Part shown: in pieces, positions 7,818 through 15,733 of the stretch
How the letters are laid out: every line of letters begins with the position of its first letter
Position numbering within the stretch: the stretch's first letter is position 1
NCBI GenBank assembly: GCA_032051265.1
Contig: DAMBYU010000003.1
Location: 248,001-312,000, forward strand
Source: Dryocola sp032051265
GTDB taxonomy: Bacteria > Pseudomonadota > Gammaproteobacteria > Enterobacterales > Enterobacteriaceae
DNA: 64,000 bases
Direction of reading: 5' to 3'
Translations under genes and position numbers: made by a program
The notes under the pieces: model-generated
Seen by the model: the letters and a program-made list of their open reading frames with translations, nothing else
Database searches by the model: none
What the model was told of the DNA's origin: nothing

Positions 7818-8894
7818 TTACCGCCGGCGATAGCTCTTCTGCGCGGTATTCACTTTATACAGATAACGACGCGATTCAGAAGAAGGATGACGCGTGGTTA
7901 GCGTCTGATACACATCGTCTGCACCCATGCTGTTAATAATACTGAAGGCTCGCTGTTTGTCGCTGTTAAACACGCGCAGCACGCTGCCCGCACCACCGTT
8001 ATAGGCAGTGATAACGGCATAGCGGCGGGAGGTTGGGTTATCAATGCCGCTCAGATAGCTGTCCTGCAAAATCGACAGGTAGGCGGTACCGGTATCGATA
8101 TTGCTTTCCGGATCGAACAGGTAGCTGCGGCTTGGTTTGCCCCATTTCCCCTGCGCTTTAAACACGTCTACGCCTGCGCTATGTTGCACAACCTGCATCA
8201 GGCCGAGTGCATCCGCATGGCTTACCGCGTAGGGGTTAAAGCTTGATTCGGTTTGCATAATCGCAAGGATCAGCGACTCGTCCACGCCATATTTCTTTGA
8301 GGCTTTCCGCACCATACCCATGTACTTATGGGCACGTTTATCAAGGTGGTTCGGCACCAGGTTAATCGTCACGCTGTAAACGATTTTCAAGCCAGCGGTG
8401 CGGCTTTTCATGTGTGTTCGCAGCAGATAGTCCGCGAATTTCGCAGCACGGCCTTCCCAACGGATCGGTTGACCGGTGTTATCGACAACCTGCCCGTACA
8501 GGAACGGCATCTTCGAAATCAGCACGTCGTTAGCATCGGAATAGAGATCGATTGAGCCGGGATCGTCACCCATCAGCAACGTATTAATGATTGCCTGGCG
8601 CAGATGCGCGGCGGGATCCGTGCCAGCGATGGTTTCAACGGTAATGGTGCCGTCGTCAAAGTTGATGTGGCTGCGGGTCAGATACTGATCGGTGTATTTA
8701 ACGTAGTCCTTGGGACCTGCGATCAGCACCTCTTTTATGCCCCAGATATTTTCGATGTTATGGGCAAACTGCCCCATCAAAATATCAAATCCGTTGGTGT
8801 CCTTAACAAAAGCTTCGTTATAGGCATCTTCTTTTTTGCTCGAACATGAGATGAGCAGCGGGGCGACCAAAGCAAGCGCGAGAAGTTTTTTCAT
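7818..8894 (-). CDS. mltC: Membrane-bound lytic murein transglycosylase C
   Basis: MltC cleaves the MurNAc-GlcNAc bond of peptidoglycan with formation of 1,6-anhydroMurNAc, acting from the outer membrane. The 358 residues begin with a lipoprotein signal peptide (MKKLLALALVAPLLISC, lipobox LISC). The C-terminal SLT domain contains the catalytic glutamate in IMQTESSFNPYAVS, GLMQV and TAYNGGAGSVLRVF, and ends in KSYRRR as in E. coli. It is downstream of yggX on the same strand, separated by a hairpin at 8931-8952, so it probably relies partly on its own promoter. It converges with speC at a gap of 31 bases. Confidence 0.96.
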   Translation of the reverse strand: MKKLLALALVAPLLISCSSKKEDAYNEAFVKDTNGFDILMGQFAHNIENIWGIKEVLIAGPKDYVKYTDQYLTRSHINFDDGTITVETIAGTDPAAHLRQAIINTLLMGDDPGSIDLYSDANDVLISKMPFLYGQVVDNTGQPIRWEGRAAKFADYLLRTHMKSRTAGLKIVYSVTINLVPNHLDKRAHKYMGMVRKASKKYGVDESLILAIMQTESSFNPYAVSHADALGLMQVVQHSAGVDVFKAQGKWGKPSRSYLFDPESNIDTGTAYLSILQDSYLSGIDNPTSRRYAVITAYNGGAGSVLRVFNSDKQRAFSIINSMGADDVYQTLTTRHPSSESRRYLYKVNTAQKSYRRR

Positions 8895-8930
8895 CTTTCC
8901 GTGTATGTTTTTTACGTGTCGTTGAGTGCA

Positions 8931-8952
8931 AAAGGGCCGCTGCCGGCCCTTT
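8931..8952 (-). terminator. Terminator-like hairpin between yggX and mltC
   Basis: AAAGGGCCG pairs with CGGCCCTTT around a four-base loop, with a TTTT on the minus-strand 3' side. It should reduce readthrough from mutY-yggX into mltC. Confidence 0.65.
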
Positions 8953-8963
8953 GTTTTATTTGA

Positions 8964-9236
8964 TTATTTTTCTGGCGGCGTGAAGCCTTCGATGTGCACT
9001 TCTTTGCCTTCGAACAGGAAGTTCACCATTTCGGCTTCCAGCTCTTTGCGGTGCTCCGGGTTCATCATGCTCATTTTGCGTTCGTTGATAAGCATGGTCT
9101 GTTTGGCCTGCCACAGCGCCCAGGCTTCTTTGGAAATCTCATTATAGATGCGCTTGCCCAGCTCGCCCGGATAGAGCTGAAAGTCCTGGCCTTCGGCCTC
9201 GCGTTGCAGGTAGGTACAAAAAATGGTTCTGCTCAT
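8964..9236 (-). CDS. yggX: Probable Fe(2+)-trafficking protein YggX
   Basis: This is a 90-residue cytoplasmic protein of the YggX family, implicated in iron trafficking and protection of Fe-S clusters from oxidative damage. It shows the family N-terminus MSRTIFCTYLQREAEGQDF with the conserved cysteine at position 7, then LYPGELGKRIYNEISKEAW and a C-terminus ending in FTPPEK. It starts two bases after the mutY stop, the same coupling as in E. coli. MutY carries a [4Fe-4S] cluster, which may explain the shared operon. Confidence 0.96.
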   Translation of the reverse strand: MSRTIFCTYLQREAEGQDFQLYPGELGKRIYNEISKEAWALWQAKQTMLINERKMSMMNPEHRKELEAEMVNFLFEGKEVHIEGFTPPEK

Positions 9237-9238
9237 AA

Positions 9239-10327
9239 TTATTCCTCTTCAAGAGCCCGGACAGCGTTTATCACTACCGGCTCTGCATGTAATTGCTGTA
9301 ACAGGCGCTCCACGGGGGCGGCCAGTCCAACGGAAGGCGGCTGCGCTAAGTTATACCAGAGAGCGGTTCCTTCATCCATGCACCCCTTGAATGAATGCAC
9401 GGGAAGCCACATTGGCACAATATCCAGGTGGAAATGGCTAAACGTATGGCGGAAGGCGGTTAATTGAGTGAGATTATCGGCCGCTATGTGGCGTTGCGCC
9501 AGCCACTCGCGCAGTTCTGCTTCGCTGGTGAACTGGGGGAAACAGTATAAGCCTCCCCATAAGCCAACCGCAGGGCGCTGCGCGAGAAACACCTCGTCGG
9601 CCTGCTGCATCATCAGCATATAGCCCGTGCGTTCTGGCAGCGTGACCTTCGGTTTTTTCCCCGGATAGCTTGCCCAACTGTGGCTGGCGTAAGCCACACA
9701 GCCGTTGTTTAACGGACAAAGTTCGCATTTGGGTTTCGAGCGGGTACAAACCATCGCGCCCAGATCCATCATCGCCTGATTAAACTGGCTAACGCCCTGC
9801 ACGGGGGTAACTTGTTCGGCTATTTCCCACAGACGTTTCTCCACCTCTTTTTTACCCGGCCAGCCGGAAACGGCATAGCAGCGTGCAAGAACACGTTTTA
9901 CGTTGCCGTCCAGGATTGGGAAGTGTTTACCGAGCGACAGCGACAAAATCGCGCCAGCCGTAGAACGCCCAACGCCCGGCAATGCCGCAACCCCTGCAAA
10001 AGTTTCCGGGAAGACGCCGCCATGAAGATCGGCCACCATTTGCGCGGCCTTGTGCAGATTACGGGCACGGGCGTAATACCCAAGGCCGGTCCACAGATGC
10101 AGCACCTCATCAAGAGGCGCACAGGCGAGATCGGTGACCGTCGGGAAGCGTGCCATAAAGCGTTCAAAGTAAGGAATAACGGTCGTGACCTGCGTTTGTT
10201 GCAACATCACTTCTGAGAGCCATACTTTGTAAGGCGTCTTCTCTTGCTGCCAGGGCAGCGTTTTACGCCCGTACTTGTGGTACCAGTCAAGAACCTGGTG
10301 GGCGAATTGGGGCGCTTGTATCGTCAA
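9239..10327 (-). CDS. mutY: Adenine DNA glycosylase MutY
   Basis: MutY removes adenine mispaired with 8-oxoguanine or guanine. The 362 residues hold the N-terminal helix-hairpin-helix glycosylase domain (LPGVGRSTAGAIL, catalytic aspartate in PILDGNVKRVLAR), the cluster-binding motif CTRSKPKCELCPLNNGC (C-x6-C-x2-C-x5-C), and a C-terminal MutT-like domain that reads 8-oxoG. The C-terminus runs about ten residues past the E. coli protein (AEPVVINAVRALEEE). The E. coli start codon position reads ATA here, so the likely start is a TTG two codons upstream at 10327. No in-frame ATG with a good Shine-Dalgarno is visible. It is followed directly by yggX. Confidence 0.95.
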   Translation of the reverse strand: MTIQAPQFAHQVLDWYHKYGRKTLPWQQEKTPYKVWLSEVMLQQTQVTTVIPYFERFMARFPTVTDLACAPLDEVLHLWTGLGYYARARNLHKAAQMVADLHGGVFPETFAGVAALPGVGRSTAGAILSLSLGKHFPILDGNVKRVLARCYAVSGWPGKKEVEKRLWEIAEQVTPVQGVSQFNQAMMDLGAMVCTRSKPKCELCPLNNGCVAYASHSWASYPGKKPKVTLPERTGYMLMMQQADEVFLAQRPAVGLWGGLYCFPQFTSEAELREWLAQRHIAADNLTQLTAFRHTFSHFHLDIVPMWLPVHSFKGCMDEGTALWYNLAQPPSVGLAAPVERLLQQLHAEPVVINAVRALEEE

Positions 10328-10481
10328 CGCGGGGCATCCGGCAAAGGGTTAAATCAGGATGCCGATTCCAGCACAGACCACGGAGGGCTGTAAACCGGAA
10401 CTTTCCGGTGCTTGTTCTTGCAACTGACCACTATCTTTGGATAATGCCCGTTTCCCGAACACTAACACGTAGCCAAAACCC

Positions 10482-11201
10482 ATGAAGAATGACGTCATCT
10501 CACCGGAATTTAATGAAGAAGGCCGCGCGCTGCGCCGGATTCGCAGCTTTGTCCGCCGCCAGGGCCGCCTGACCAAAGGCCAGGAGCACGCGCTGGAAAA
10601 TTACTGGCCGGTGATGGGCGTTGAATATGAGGCCGCGCCTGCCGATTTTGCCGCGCTGTTTGGTCGAGAAGCACCGGTCACGCTGGAAATCGGTTTTGGT
10701 ATGGGCTCATCGCTTGTGGCTATGGCGCAGGCCAGGCCTGAGCAGAACTTCCTCGGTATTGAAGTGCACTCGCCGGGCGTAGGTGCCTGCCTGAGCAGCG
10801 CGCATGAAGCGGGGGTCGATAACCTGCGCGTAATGTGCCATGACGCGGTAGAAGTGCTGGAAAACATGATTCCTGACAATTCTTTAAACATGGTTCAGCT
10901 CTTTTTCCCCGACCCATGGCATAAAGCGCGTCATAATAAGCGCCGTATCGTTCAGGTGCCTTTTGCGGAGCTGGTGAAGCGCAAACTGAAACTGGGCGGC
11001 GTGTTCCATATGGCAACCGACTGGGAACCTTATGCTGAACACATGCTCGAAGTGATGTCTTCTATCGACGGTTATCAAAACCAGTCGGAGAGTAACGACT
11101 ACGTACCGCGTCCGGATTCACGTCCGGTGACCAAATTTGAACAGCGTGGCCATCGTCTTGGTCACGGCGTATGGGACTTAATGTTCGAGAGGGTAAAATA
11201 A
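10482..11201 (+). CDS. trmB: tRNA (guanine-N7)-methyltransferase TrmB
   Basis: TrmB forms m7G46 in the variable loop of tRNAs using S-adenosylmethionine. All 239 residues align with E. coli TrmB. The SAM-binding motif is LEIGFGMGSSLV, and the catalytic region FFPDPWHKARHNKRRIVQ is intact. It is divergent from mutY across about 150 bases that must contain both promoters. The stop overlaps the yggL start by one base (TAATG), so the two are translationally coupled. Confidence 0.97.
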   Translation: MKNDVISPEFNEEGRALRRIRSFVRRQGRLTKGQEHALENYWPVMGVEYEAAPADFAALFGREAPVTLEIGFGMGSSLVAMAQARPEQNFLGIEVHSPGVGACLSSAHEAGVDNLRVMCHDAVEVLENMIPDNSLNMVQLFFPDPWHKARHNKRRIVQVPFAELVKRKLKLGGVFHMATDWEPYAEHMLEVMSSIDGYQNQSESNDYVPRPDSRPVTKFEQRGHRLGHGVWDLMFERVK

Positions 11202-11527
11202 TGGCAAAAAATCGTAGCCGTCGTCTGCGTAAAAAAATGCATATCGACGAATTCCAGGAGCTGGGGTTCTCAGTTGCATGGCGTTTCCCGGAAGGCACCT
11301 CGGAAGAACATATTGATAAAACCGTTGATGCGTTTATTAATGACTTAATCGATAAAAACGGCCTCGCTTTTGACGGCGGCGGTCACCTGTCATGGGATGG
11401 TCTCATCTGCATGCAGGAGATTGGCAAATGCACCGAAGAGCATCAGGCGCTGGTGCGTAACTGGCTTGAAGAGCACAAGCTCGAAGACGTTCGCACAAGC
11501 GATCTGTTCGACGTCTGGTGGGATTGA
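11201..11527 (+). CDS. yggL: YggL family protein (DUF469)
   Basis: This is a 108-residue protein of the YggL family, near-identical in pattern to E. coli (MAKNRSRRLRKKMHIDEFQ at the start, LFDVWWD at the end). The N-terminus is very basic. Association with ribosome assembly has been reported for the family; the molecular role is not settled. It begins within the trmB stop codon and is followed by a strong terminator at 11542-11567. Confidence 0.94.
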   Translation: MAKNRSRRLRKKMHIDEFQELGFSVAWRFPEGTSEEHIDKTVDAFINDLIDKNGLAFDGGGHLSWDGLICMQEIGKCTEEHQALVRNWLEEHKLEDVRTSDLFDVWWD

Positions 11528-11541
11528 TTGTTACAGAAACA

Positions 11542-11567
11542 GGCCGGTGTAAACCGGCCTTTTTTTC
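11542..11567 (+). terminator. Rho-independent terminator after trmB-yggL
   Basis: GGCCGGT and ACCGGCC form a stem with a four-base loop, followed by a run of Ts. The ribosome binding site of yggN starts directly after the T tract, so any yggN promoter must lie upstream of or within this terminator, or yggN depends on readthrough. Confidence 0.85.
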
Positions 11568-11577
11568 AGGAGTAGCT

Positions 11578-12294
11578 ATGATTCGTAAGGTTTTGATGGG
11601 CGTTCTGCTGCTCACCGCTATGCAGGCGCAGGCCGACTATAAATGCAGCGTGAGCCCGCGCGACGACGTGGTCATTAATCCACAGTCCGTGCAGGTGGTT
11701 GGTGAGAACGGCAATTTAGTTATCGCGCCGGACGGCAGCCTGCAGTTCAACGGCAAGCCGCACACCTTAAACGCCACGCAGCGCCAGCTGGCGATTAACT
11801 ATCAGCAGGCATTACGTACCGATTTGCCGTGGATTGACACAGGCGCGCGAAGCCGCGTTGAAAAAGGCCGCGTAGCGCTGGATAAAATCATCGCGCAGGA
11901 AGTGGGTGAGAGCAGCAATATGCGTGGCCGCCTGACCAAACTGGACGCGCAGCTTAAAGAGCAGATGAACCGCATCATTGAACATCGCCAGGACGGGTTA
12001 ACCTTCCACTATAAAGCGATCGATCAGGTGCGTGCCGACGGCCAGCAGCTTGTGAACCAGGCGATGGGCGGCATCCTTCAGGACAGCATCAATGAGATGG
12101 GGGCCAAAGCGGTGCTCAAAGGCGGCGGCAACCCGTTACAGGGCGTGCTGGGTAGCCTGGGCGGCCTGCAAACCTCGATTCAGAACGAGTGGAAAAATCA
12201 GGAAAAAGATTTCGAACAGTTTGGCCGCGATGTGTGCAGCAAAGTGGTGACGCTCGAAGGCCAGCGTAAAGGGCTGGTTGAGACGCTGAAATAG
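11578..12294 (+). CDS. yggN: YggN, DUF2884 family exported protein
   Basis: The 238-residue protein has a cleavable signal peptide (MIRKVLMGVLLLTAMQAQA), so it is probably periplasmic. It matches the E. coli YggN family (DUF2884); the function is unknown. A central segment (about 85-170) is predicted helical and charged (KIIAQEVGESSNMRGRLTKL). The ATG at 11578 is preceded by CAGGAG. It lies 11 bases beyond the T tract of the yggL terminator, an unusual arrangement implying readthrough or an overlapping promoter. Confidence 0.92.
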   Translation: MIRKVLMGVLLLTAMQAQADYKCSVSPRDDVVINPQSVQVVGENGNLVIAPDGSLQFNGKPHTLNATQRQLAINYQQALRTDLPWIDTGARSRVEKGRVALDKIIAQEVGESSNMRGRLTKLDAQLKEQMNRIIEHRQDGLTFHYKAIDQVRADGQQLVNQAMGGILQDSINEMGAKAVLKGGGNPLQGVLGSLGGLQTSIQNEWKNQEKDFEQFGRDVCSKVVTLEGQRKGLVETLK

Positions 12295-12302
12295 CTGTAA
12301 AC

Positions 12303-12379
12303 GGCGGATGGCGCTACGCTTATCCGCCCTACAACTTCTGGATTATTCCGTAGGGTGGATAAGCAATGCGCCATCCACC
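12303..12379. repeat. Pair of REP-like palindromes (BIME-type)
   Basis: Two related imperfect palindromes lie in inverted orientation between the convergent yggN and hemW genes. The first has arms GGCGGAT (12303-12309) and ATCCGCC (12322-12328); the second has arms GGTGGAT (12354-12360) and ATCCACC (12373-12379). Arm and loop composition (GGATAAGC and GCTTATCC) is typical of enterobacterial REP units found in 3' regions. A related half-unit overlaps the yggR stop at 16727-16753. Confidence 0.75.
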
Positions 12380-12388
12380 TGCTTAAGA

Positions 12389-13525
12389 TCACTCCGCCAA
12401 AAAAATCTCCAGCAGTGAGTTCAAAAATAGCTTGCCGTGCTCGGTTATCTGCCAGTGCTCCGCCGTCTCCACCAGATAATCCCTGGCAATGGCTTCATCT
12501 AACTGCGGACGGATAACACTCTCATCAAGCCCGGTATACAGCCTGAACTCGTGGCGCGGCGCGGCTTCCAGCAGGCGGAAACGGTTCATAAAGAACTCGA
12601 ACGGCTTGTCGGCCTGTTCCACATCGTGCTGGCGATCAAGATATTTTCCTTCCATATAGCCGCGCGGATGACGCGTTTTGGCGGTTCGCAGAATACGCCC
12701 GTCGGCAAAAGTGATTTTGCCGTGTGCGCCGCAGCCGATGCCCAGATAATCCCCGAAGCGCCAGTAGTTCAGGTTGTGCTGACACTGATAACCAGGCCTG
12801 GCGTAGGCGGAAGTTTCATACTGCTGATAACCGGCGGCGGTCAGCAGCTTGTCGCCCTGTTCAAAGATATCCCACAGCGCGTCGTCATCCGGAAGCTTAG
12901 GCGGACGAGAAGCAAACAGCGTGTTGGGTTCAATAGTCAATTGATACCAGGAGAGGTGCGGTGGGTTAAGCGCGATCGCCTGGCGTAAATCGTCCAGCGC
13001 TTCTTCCAGCGACTGGTCCGGTAGGCCATGCATTAAGTCGAGGTTAAAGCTGCGAAGCCCAAGGCCGCTTGCCAGATTCGCCGCACGCTTCGCTTCGCCA
13101 GCATCGTGAATACGGCCCAGACGTTTAAGCTTTGGCTCGCTGAAACTTTGCACGCCGATTGAAATACGATTCACCCCTGCACGCTGATAACCTTTGAAAC
13201 GATCGGCCTCCACCGTGCCGGGGTTCGCTTCCATTGTGATCTCTGCATCCGCTGCCAGCGGCAGACGCGCACGCACGCCGTCGAGCAGGTTTTGCATCGC
13301 CTCGCTTGAAAGCAAGCTTGGCGTACCGCCACCGATAAAGATGGTCTTTACTTCACGTCCTTGTGCCATTGGCGCATCGTTTTCCAGATCGCGCAGCAGG
13401 TGGCCGACGTACTCGTCGTGCGGTACGTCACCTTTGAGCGCATGGGAGTTGAAGTCACAGTAGGGGCACTTCTGCACGCACCATGGGATATGAATATAAA
13501 GACTCAGGGGTGGCAAATTAGCCAT
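12389..13525 (-). CDS. hemW: HemW, radical SAM heme chaperone
   Basis: This 378-residue protein is a member of the HemN-like radical SAM family that acts in heme trafficking rather than as coproporphyrinogen dehydrogenase. The cluster motif is CVQKCPYCDF (C-x3-C-x2-C plus the extra Cys-Asp-Phe context), followed by IFIGGGTPSLL, ITMEANPGTV, NRISIGVQSF and the C-terminal winged-helix-like domain. The length equals E. coli HemW. The start overlaps the rdgB stop by eight bases, as expected for the yggS-yggT-yggU-rdgB-hemW operon. Confidence 0.96.
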   Translation of the reverse strand: MANLPPLSLYIHIPWCVQKCPYCDFNSHALKGDVPHDEYVGHLLRDLENDAPMAQGREVKTIFIGGGTPSLLSSEAMQNLLDGVRARLPLAADAEITMEANPGTVEADRFKGYQRAGVNRISIGVQSFSEPKLKRLGRIHDAGEAKRAANLASGLGLRSFNLDLMHGLPDQSLEEALDDLRQAIALNPPHLSWYQLTIEPNTLFASRPPKLPDDDALWDIFEQGDKLLTAAGYQQYETSAYARPGYQCQHNLNYWRFGDYLGIGCGAHGKITFADGRILRTAKTRHPRGYMEGKYLDRQHDVEQADKPFEFFMNRFRLLEAAPRHEFRLYTGLDESVIRPQLDEAIARDYLVETAEHWQITEHGKLFLNSLLEIFLAE

Positions 13526-14111
13526 TTTTCATTGCTTCCAGTAACAGTTTCAAAGCCTGTCCCCGGTGGGAGATAGCGCGTTTCTCGTCGCGGGTCAGCT
13601 CCGCGGCGGTTTTACCTTCGCCCGGGACAAAGAATATTGGGTCGTATCCAAAGCCACCTGCGCCCGCAGCCTCGCGGGTGATTTCGCCTTCCCAGCTACC
13701 GTGGCATACCAGCGGCGTTGGGTCTTCTGCGTGGCGCATATAGACCAGCACGCAGTGGAATCGGGCTTTGCGTTGTTCATCAGGCGCATCTTTGAGCGTC
13801 GCAAGCAGCTTTTCCAGATTTTGTTGATCGCTTGCGTCAACGCCTGCATATCGCGCGGAGTAAATTCCAGGCGCTCCGCCAAGCACGTCGACGGCCAGGC
13901 CGGAATCATCGGCAATCGCGGGCAGGCCAGTTACCTGCGCCGCGTGGCGGGCTTTGAGAATGGCGTTTTCGATAAAAGTGAGGCCAGTTTCTTCGGCGGA
14001 CTCTACGCCCAGCTCGGTTTGCGCCACCACGTCCAGACCAAAGTCGTGCAGTAAATCGGCGAGCTCACGCACTTTACCGGCGTTACCGGTAGCGAGGACA
14101 ACTTTTTGCAT
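13518..14111 (-). CDS. rdgB: dITP/XTP pyrophosphatase RdgB
   Basis: This 197-residue Ham1-family protein is a nucleotide-pool cleansing enzyme that hydrolyses dITP, ITP and XTP to monophosphates. The N-terminal nucleotide-binding motif LATGNAGKVREL, the metal-binding region ADDSGLAVDVLGGAPGIYSARYAG, and GGFGYDPIF with ISHRGQAL are intact. It lies downstream of yggU with a 26-base gap and overlaps hemW. Confidence 0.97.
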   Translation of the reverse strand: MQKVVLATGNAGKVRELADLLHDFGLDVVAQTELGVESAEETGLTFIENAILKARHAAQVTGLPAIADDSGLAVDVLGGAPGIYSARYAGVDASDQQNLEKLLATLKDAPDEQRKARFHCVLVYMRHAEDPTPLVCHGSWEGEITREAAGAGGFGYDPIFFVPGEGKTAAELTRDEKRAISHRGQALKLLLEAMKNG

Positions 14112-14137
14112 AGCGGAATCCTGTGAATTTTGGGTAA

Positions 14138-14428
14138 TTATTCGAGCAATGCCGCGACTTCCGTCGGGATTTGTTGCGGGTCGATAATCTTAATTTGTTT
14201 ATGGCGGCCCAGCTCACCTTTCTCTAGCAGCACCTGGCCTTTGGCCACGCGGAACTGCTTAGCCAGGTATTTTATCAGATGAGCGTTGGCCTTGCCGTCT
14301 ACCGGCGGGGCGGTGATGGCGACTTTGAGCTCGTCGCCATGCAGCCCGATAATGGAATCCCGGCTGGCTTTAGGCTGAATATACAGCCGTAAAACCAGCC
14401 CGTCGGCGGTTTGACTCACAGCGCTCAA
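14138..14428 (-). CDS. yggU: YggU family protein (DUF167)
   Basis: This is a 96-residue protein of the small UPF0235/DUF167 family, function unknown. It has the family core LRLYIQPKASRDSI, ITAPPVDGKANAHLIKYLA and RHKQIKI. The start is uncertain. A TTG at 14428 gives SAVSQTADGL, colinear with SAVTVNDDGL of E. coli, and overlaps the yggT stop (TTGA). A GTG at 14440 would add four residues. No ATG is available, so a non-ATG start is needed either way. Confidence 0.9.
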   Translation of the reverse strand: MSAVSQTADGLVLRLYIQPKASRDSIIGLHGDELKVAITAPPVDGKANAHLIKYLAKQFRVAKGQVLLEKGELGRHKQIKIIDPQQIPTEVAALLE

Positions 14429-14991
14429 AGCGCCATCCACAGGCCCGGTAGCAGCATATTGCCGGTAAGCGCCAGCAGTTCGGCAATGCCGATATTCAGC
14501 GCGTAAAGTGCCAGAATCACGATCATACCGGAGAAATCGATTCCGCCCATCGCAGGCAGAATACGGCGTACCGGCGCCATAAAGGGTTCGGTTAGCTGCA
14601 TCAGAACGAATTCAACCGGGCTACGGCCCTGGCTTACCCAGCTCATCAGCGCCCGGATAATCATCACCCAGAAGAACAGCAGGCCTGCGGTTTTCAGCAA
14701 CACCAGCAGGGCGGCAATCCAGATAATCGGCGCGAAGCTGACAGCCTGGAACAGCACCATCGCTTTCACCAGACTTAGCACGTAGGCGATGAGCAGCGAG
14801 GCGGTATCAACGGGCCCCATCGAAGGAATAAAACGGCGTAAGGGACTGATTACCGGCTGAGTCGCTTTCACGACAAACTGTGAAAAGGGATTGTAGAAAT
14901 CCGTGCGCGCCCACTGCATCCAGATGCGCAGCAGCAGCACCATGACATACAGCTCAATGACGGTGGAAATCAGGAAGGTCAACATCTGCAT
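14425..14991 (-). CDS. yggT: YggT family integral membrane protein
   Basis: This is a 188-residue inner-membrane protein built from two repeats of a YGGT domain, each with two transmembrane helices. A signature FYNPFSQFVVKATQPVISPLRRFIP occurs in the first half and MQLTEPFMAPVRRILPAMGG in the second. Roles in osmotic or potassium stress have been suggested for the family. The ATG at 14991 has AGGAAC just upstream and aligns with the E. coli start; a longer in-frame start would lack support. It overlaps yggU by four bases. Confidence 0.94.
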   Translation of the reverse strand: MQMLTFLISTVIELYVMVLLLRIWMQWARTDFYNPFSQFVVKATQPVISPLRRFIPSMGPVDTASLLIAYVLSLVKAMVLFQAVSFAPIIWIAALLVLLKTAGLLFFWVMIIRALMSWVSQGRSPVEFVLMQLTEPFMAPVRRILPAMGGIDFSGMIVILALYALNIGIAELLALTGNMLLPGLWMAL

Positions 14992-15013
14992 GGCGTTCCT
15001 CAACATTTAGTGA

Positions 15014-15718
15014 TTAGCGAGCAGGATAGCTCCGCGCGCCGAAAATAGCGGTTCCAATGCGCACCATGGTGCTGCCTGCGGCAATCGCGGCGTCCATGTC
15101 ATCGGTCATGCCCAGAGATAACGTATCGACCGTTGAATAACGGTTTTTGAGCGTCTCGAATGCCGCGGCCATCTGGCTGCAAACGGCAAACTGACGTTCA
15201 TATTCGGGTTCTGGCGCAGGAATTGCCATTAAACCCCGTAACAGCAAACCCGGCAGCGCGGCGACTGCAGACGCAAGCTGGTCAAGCTCGCTCAGTGCGA
15301 TCCCGGATTTGCTATGTTCATCGCTAATATTAATTTGAATCAGGACGTTAAGCGGCGGCATATCTGCCGGGCGCTGCTCGCTCAGACGAGTGGCGATGCG
15401 CAGCCTGTCCACCGTATGGCACCAGTCAAAATGTTCGGCAACCAGACGACTTTTGTTCGACTGCAAAGGACCAATAAAGTGCCATTCAAGACATTCAGCA
15501 CCGCTTTCGGCGAAGTAACGAATTTTATCCACGCCTTCCTGGACGTAGTTCTCACCGAAAGCGCGCTGACCGGCGGCAACCGCTTCTTCGATGGCGCTCG
15601 CAGGTTTTGTTTTGCTGACCGCAAGCAAATTAACTTCTTCGGAAGCACGCCCGCAGCGTGTTGCCGCCGCTGAGATTTTGTGGTGAACCTGTGCCAGATT
15701 GTGCGCTATCTCGTTCAT
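15014..15718 (-). CDS. yggS: PLP homeostasis protein YggS (PLPBP family)
   Basis: This 234-residue single-domain fold-type III PLP-binding protein lacks a known catalytic activity and controls vitamin B6 and amino-acid pools. The PLP lysine is in LLAVSKTKPA, and the phosphate-binding motif is LSLGMTDDMDAAIAAGSTMVRIGTAIFGAR. The ATG at 15718 aligns with the E. coli protein (MNEIAHNLAQVH). An in-frame start 18 codons upstream is unlikely because it would overlap the divergent yggR. Only 15 bases separate the two start codons, so the promoters must lie inside each other's coding regions. Confidence 0.96.
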   Translation of the reverse strand: MNEIAHNLAQVHHKISAAATRCGRASEEVNLLAVSKTKPASAIEEAVAAGQRAFGENYVQEGVDKIRYFAESGAECLEWHFIGPLQSNKSRLVAEHFDWCHTVDRLRIATRLSEQRPADMPPLNVLIQINISDEHSKSGIALSELDQLASAVAALPGLLLRGLMAIPAPEPEYERQFAVCSQMAAAFETLKNRYSTVDTLSLGMTDDMDAAIAAGSTMVRIGTAIFGARSYPAR

Positions 15719-15733
15719 ACGTTGGAAAGTGAT

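Noticed and set aside
12303..12379. CRISPR repeat pair
   Set aside because: There are only two palindromic units, in inverted orientation, with no regular spacers; they fit REP/BIME elements. No CRISPR array or cas gene was found anywhere in the window.
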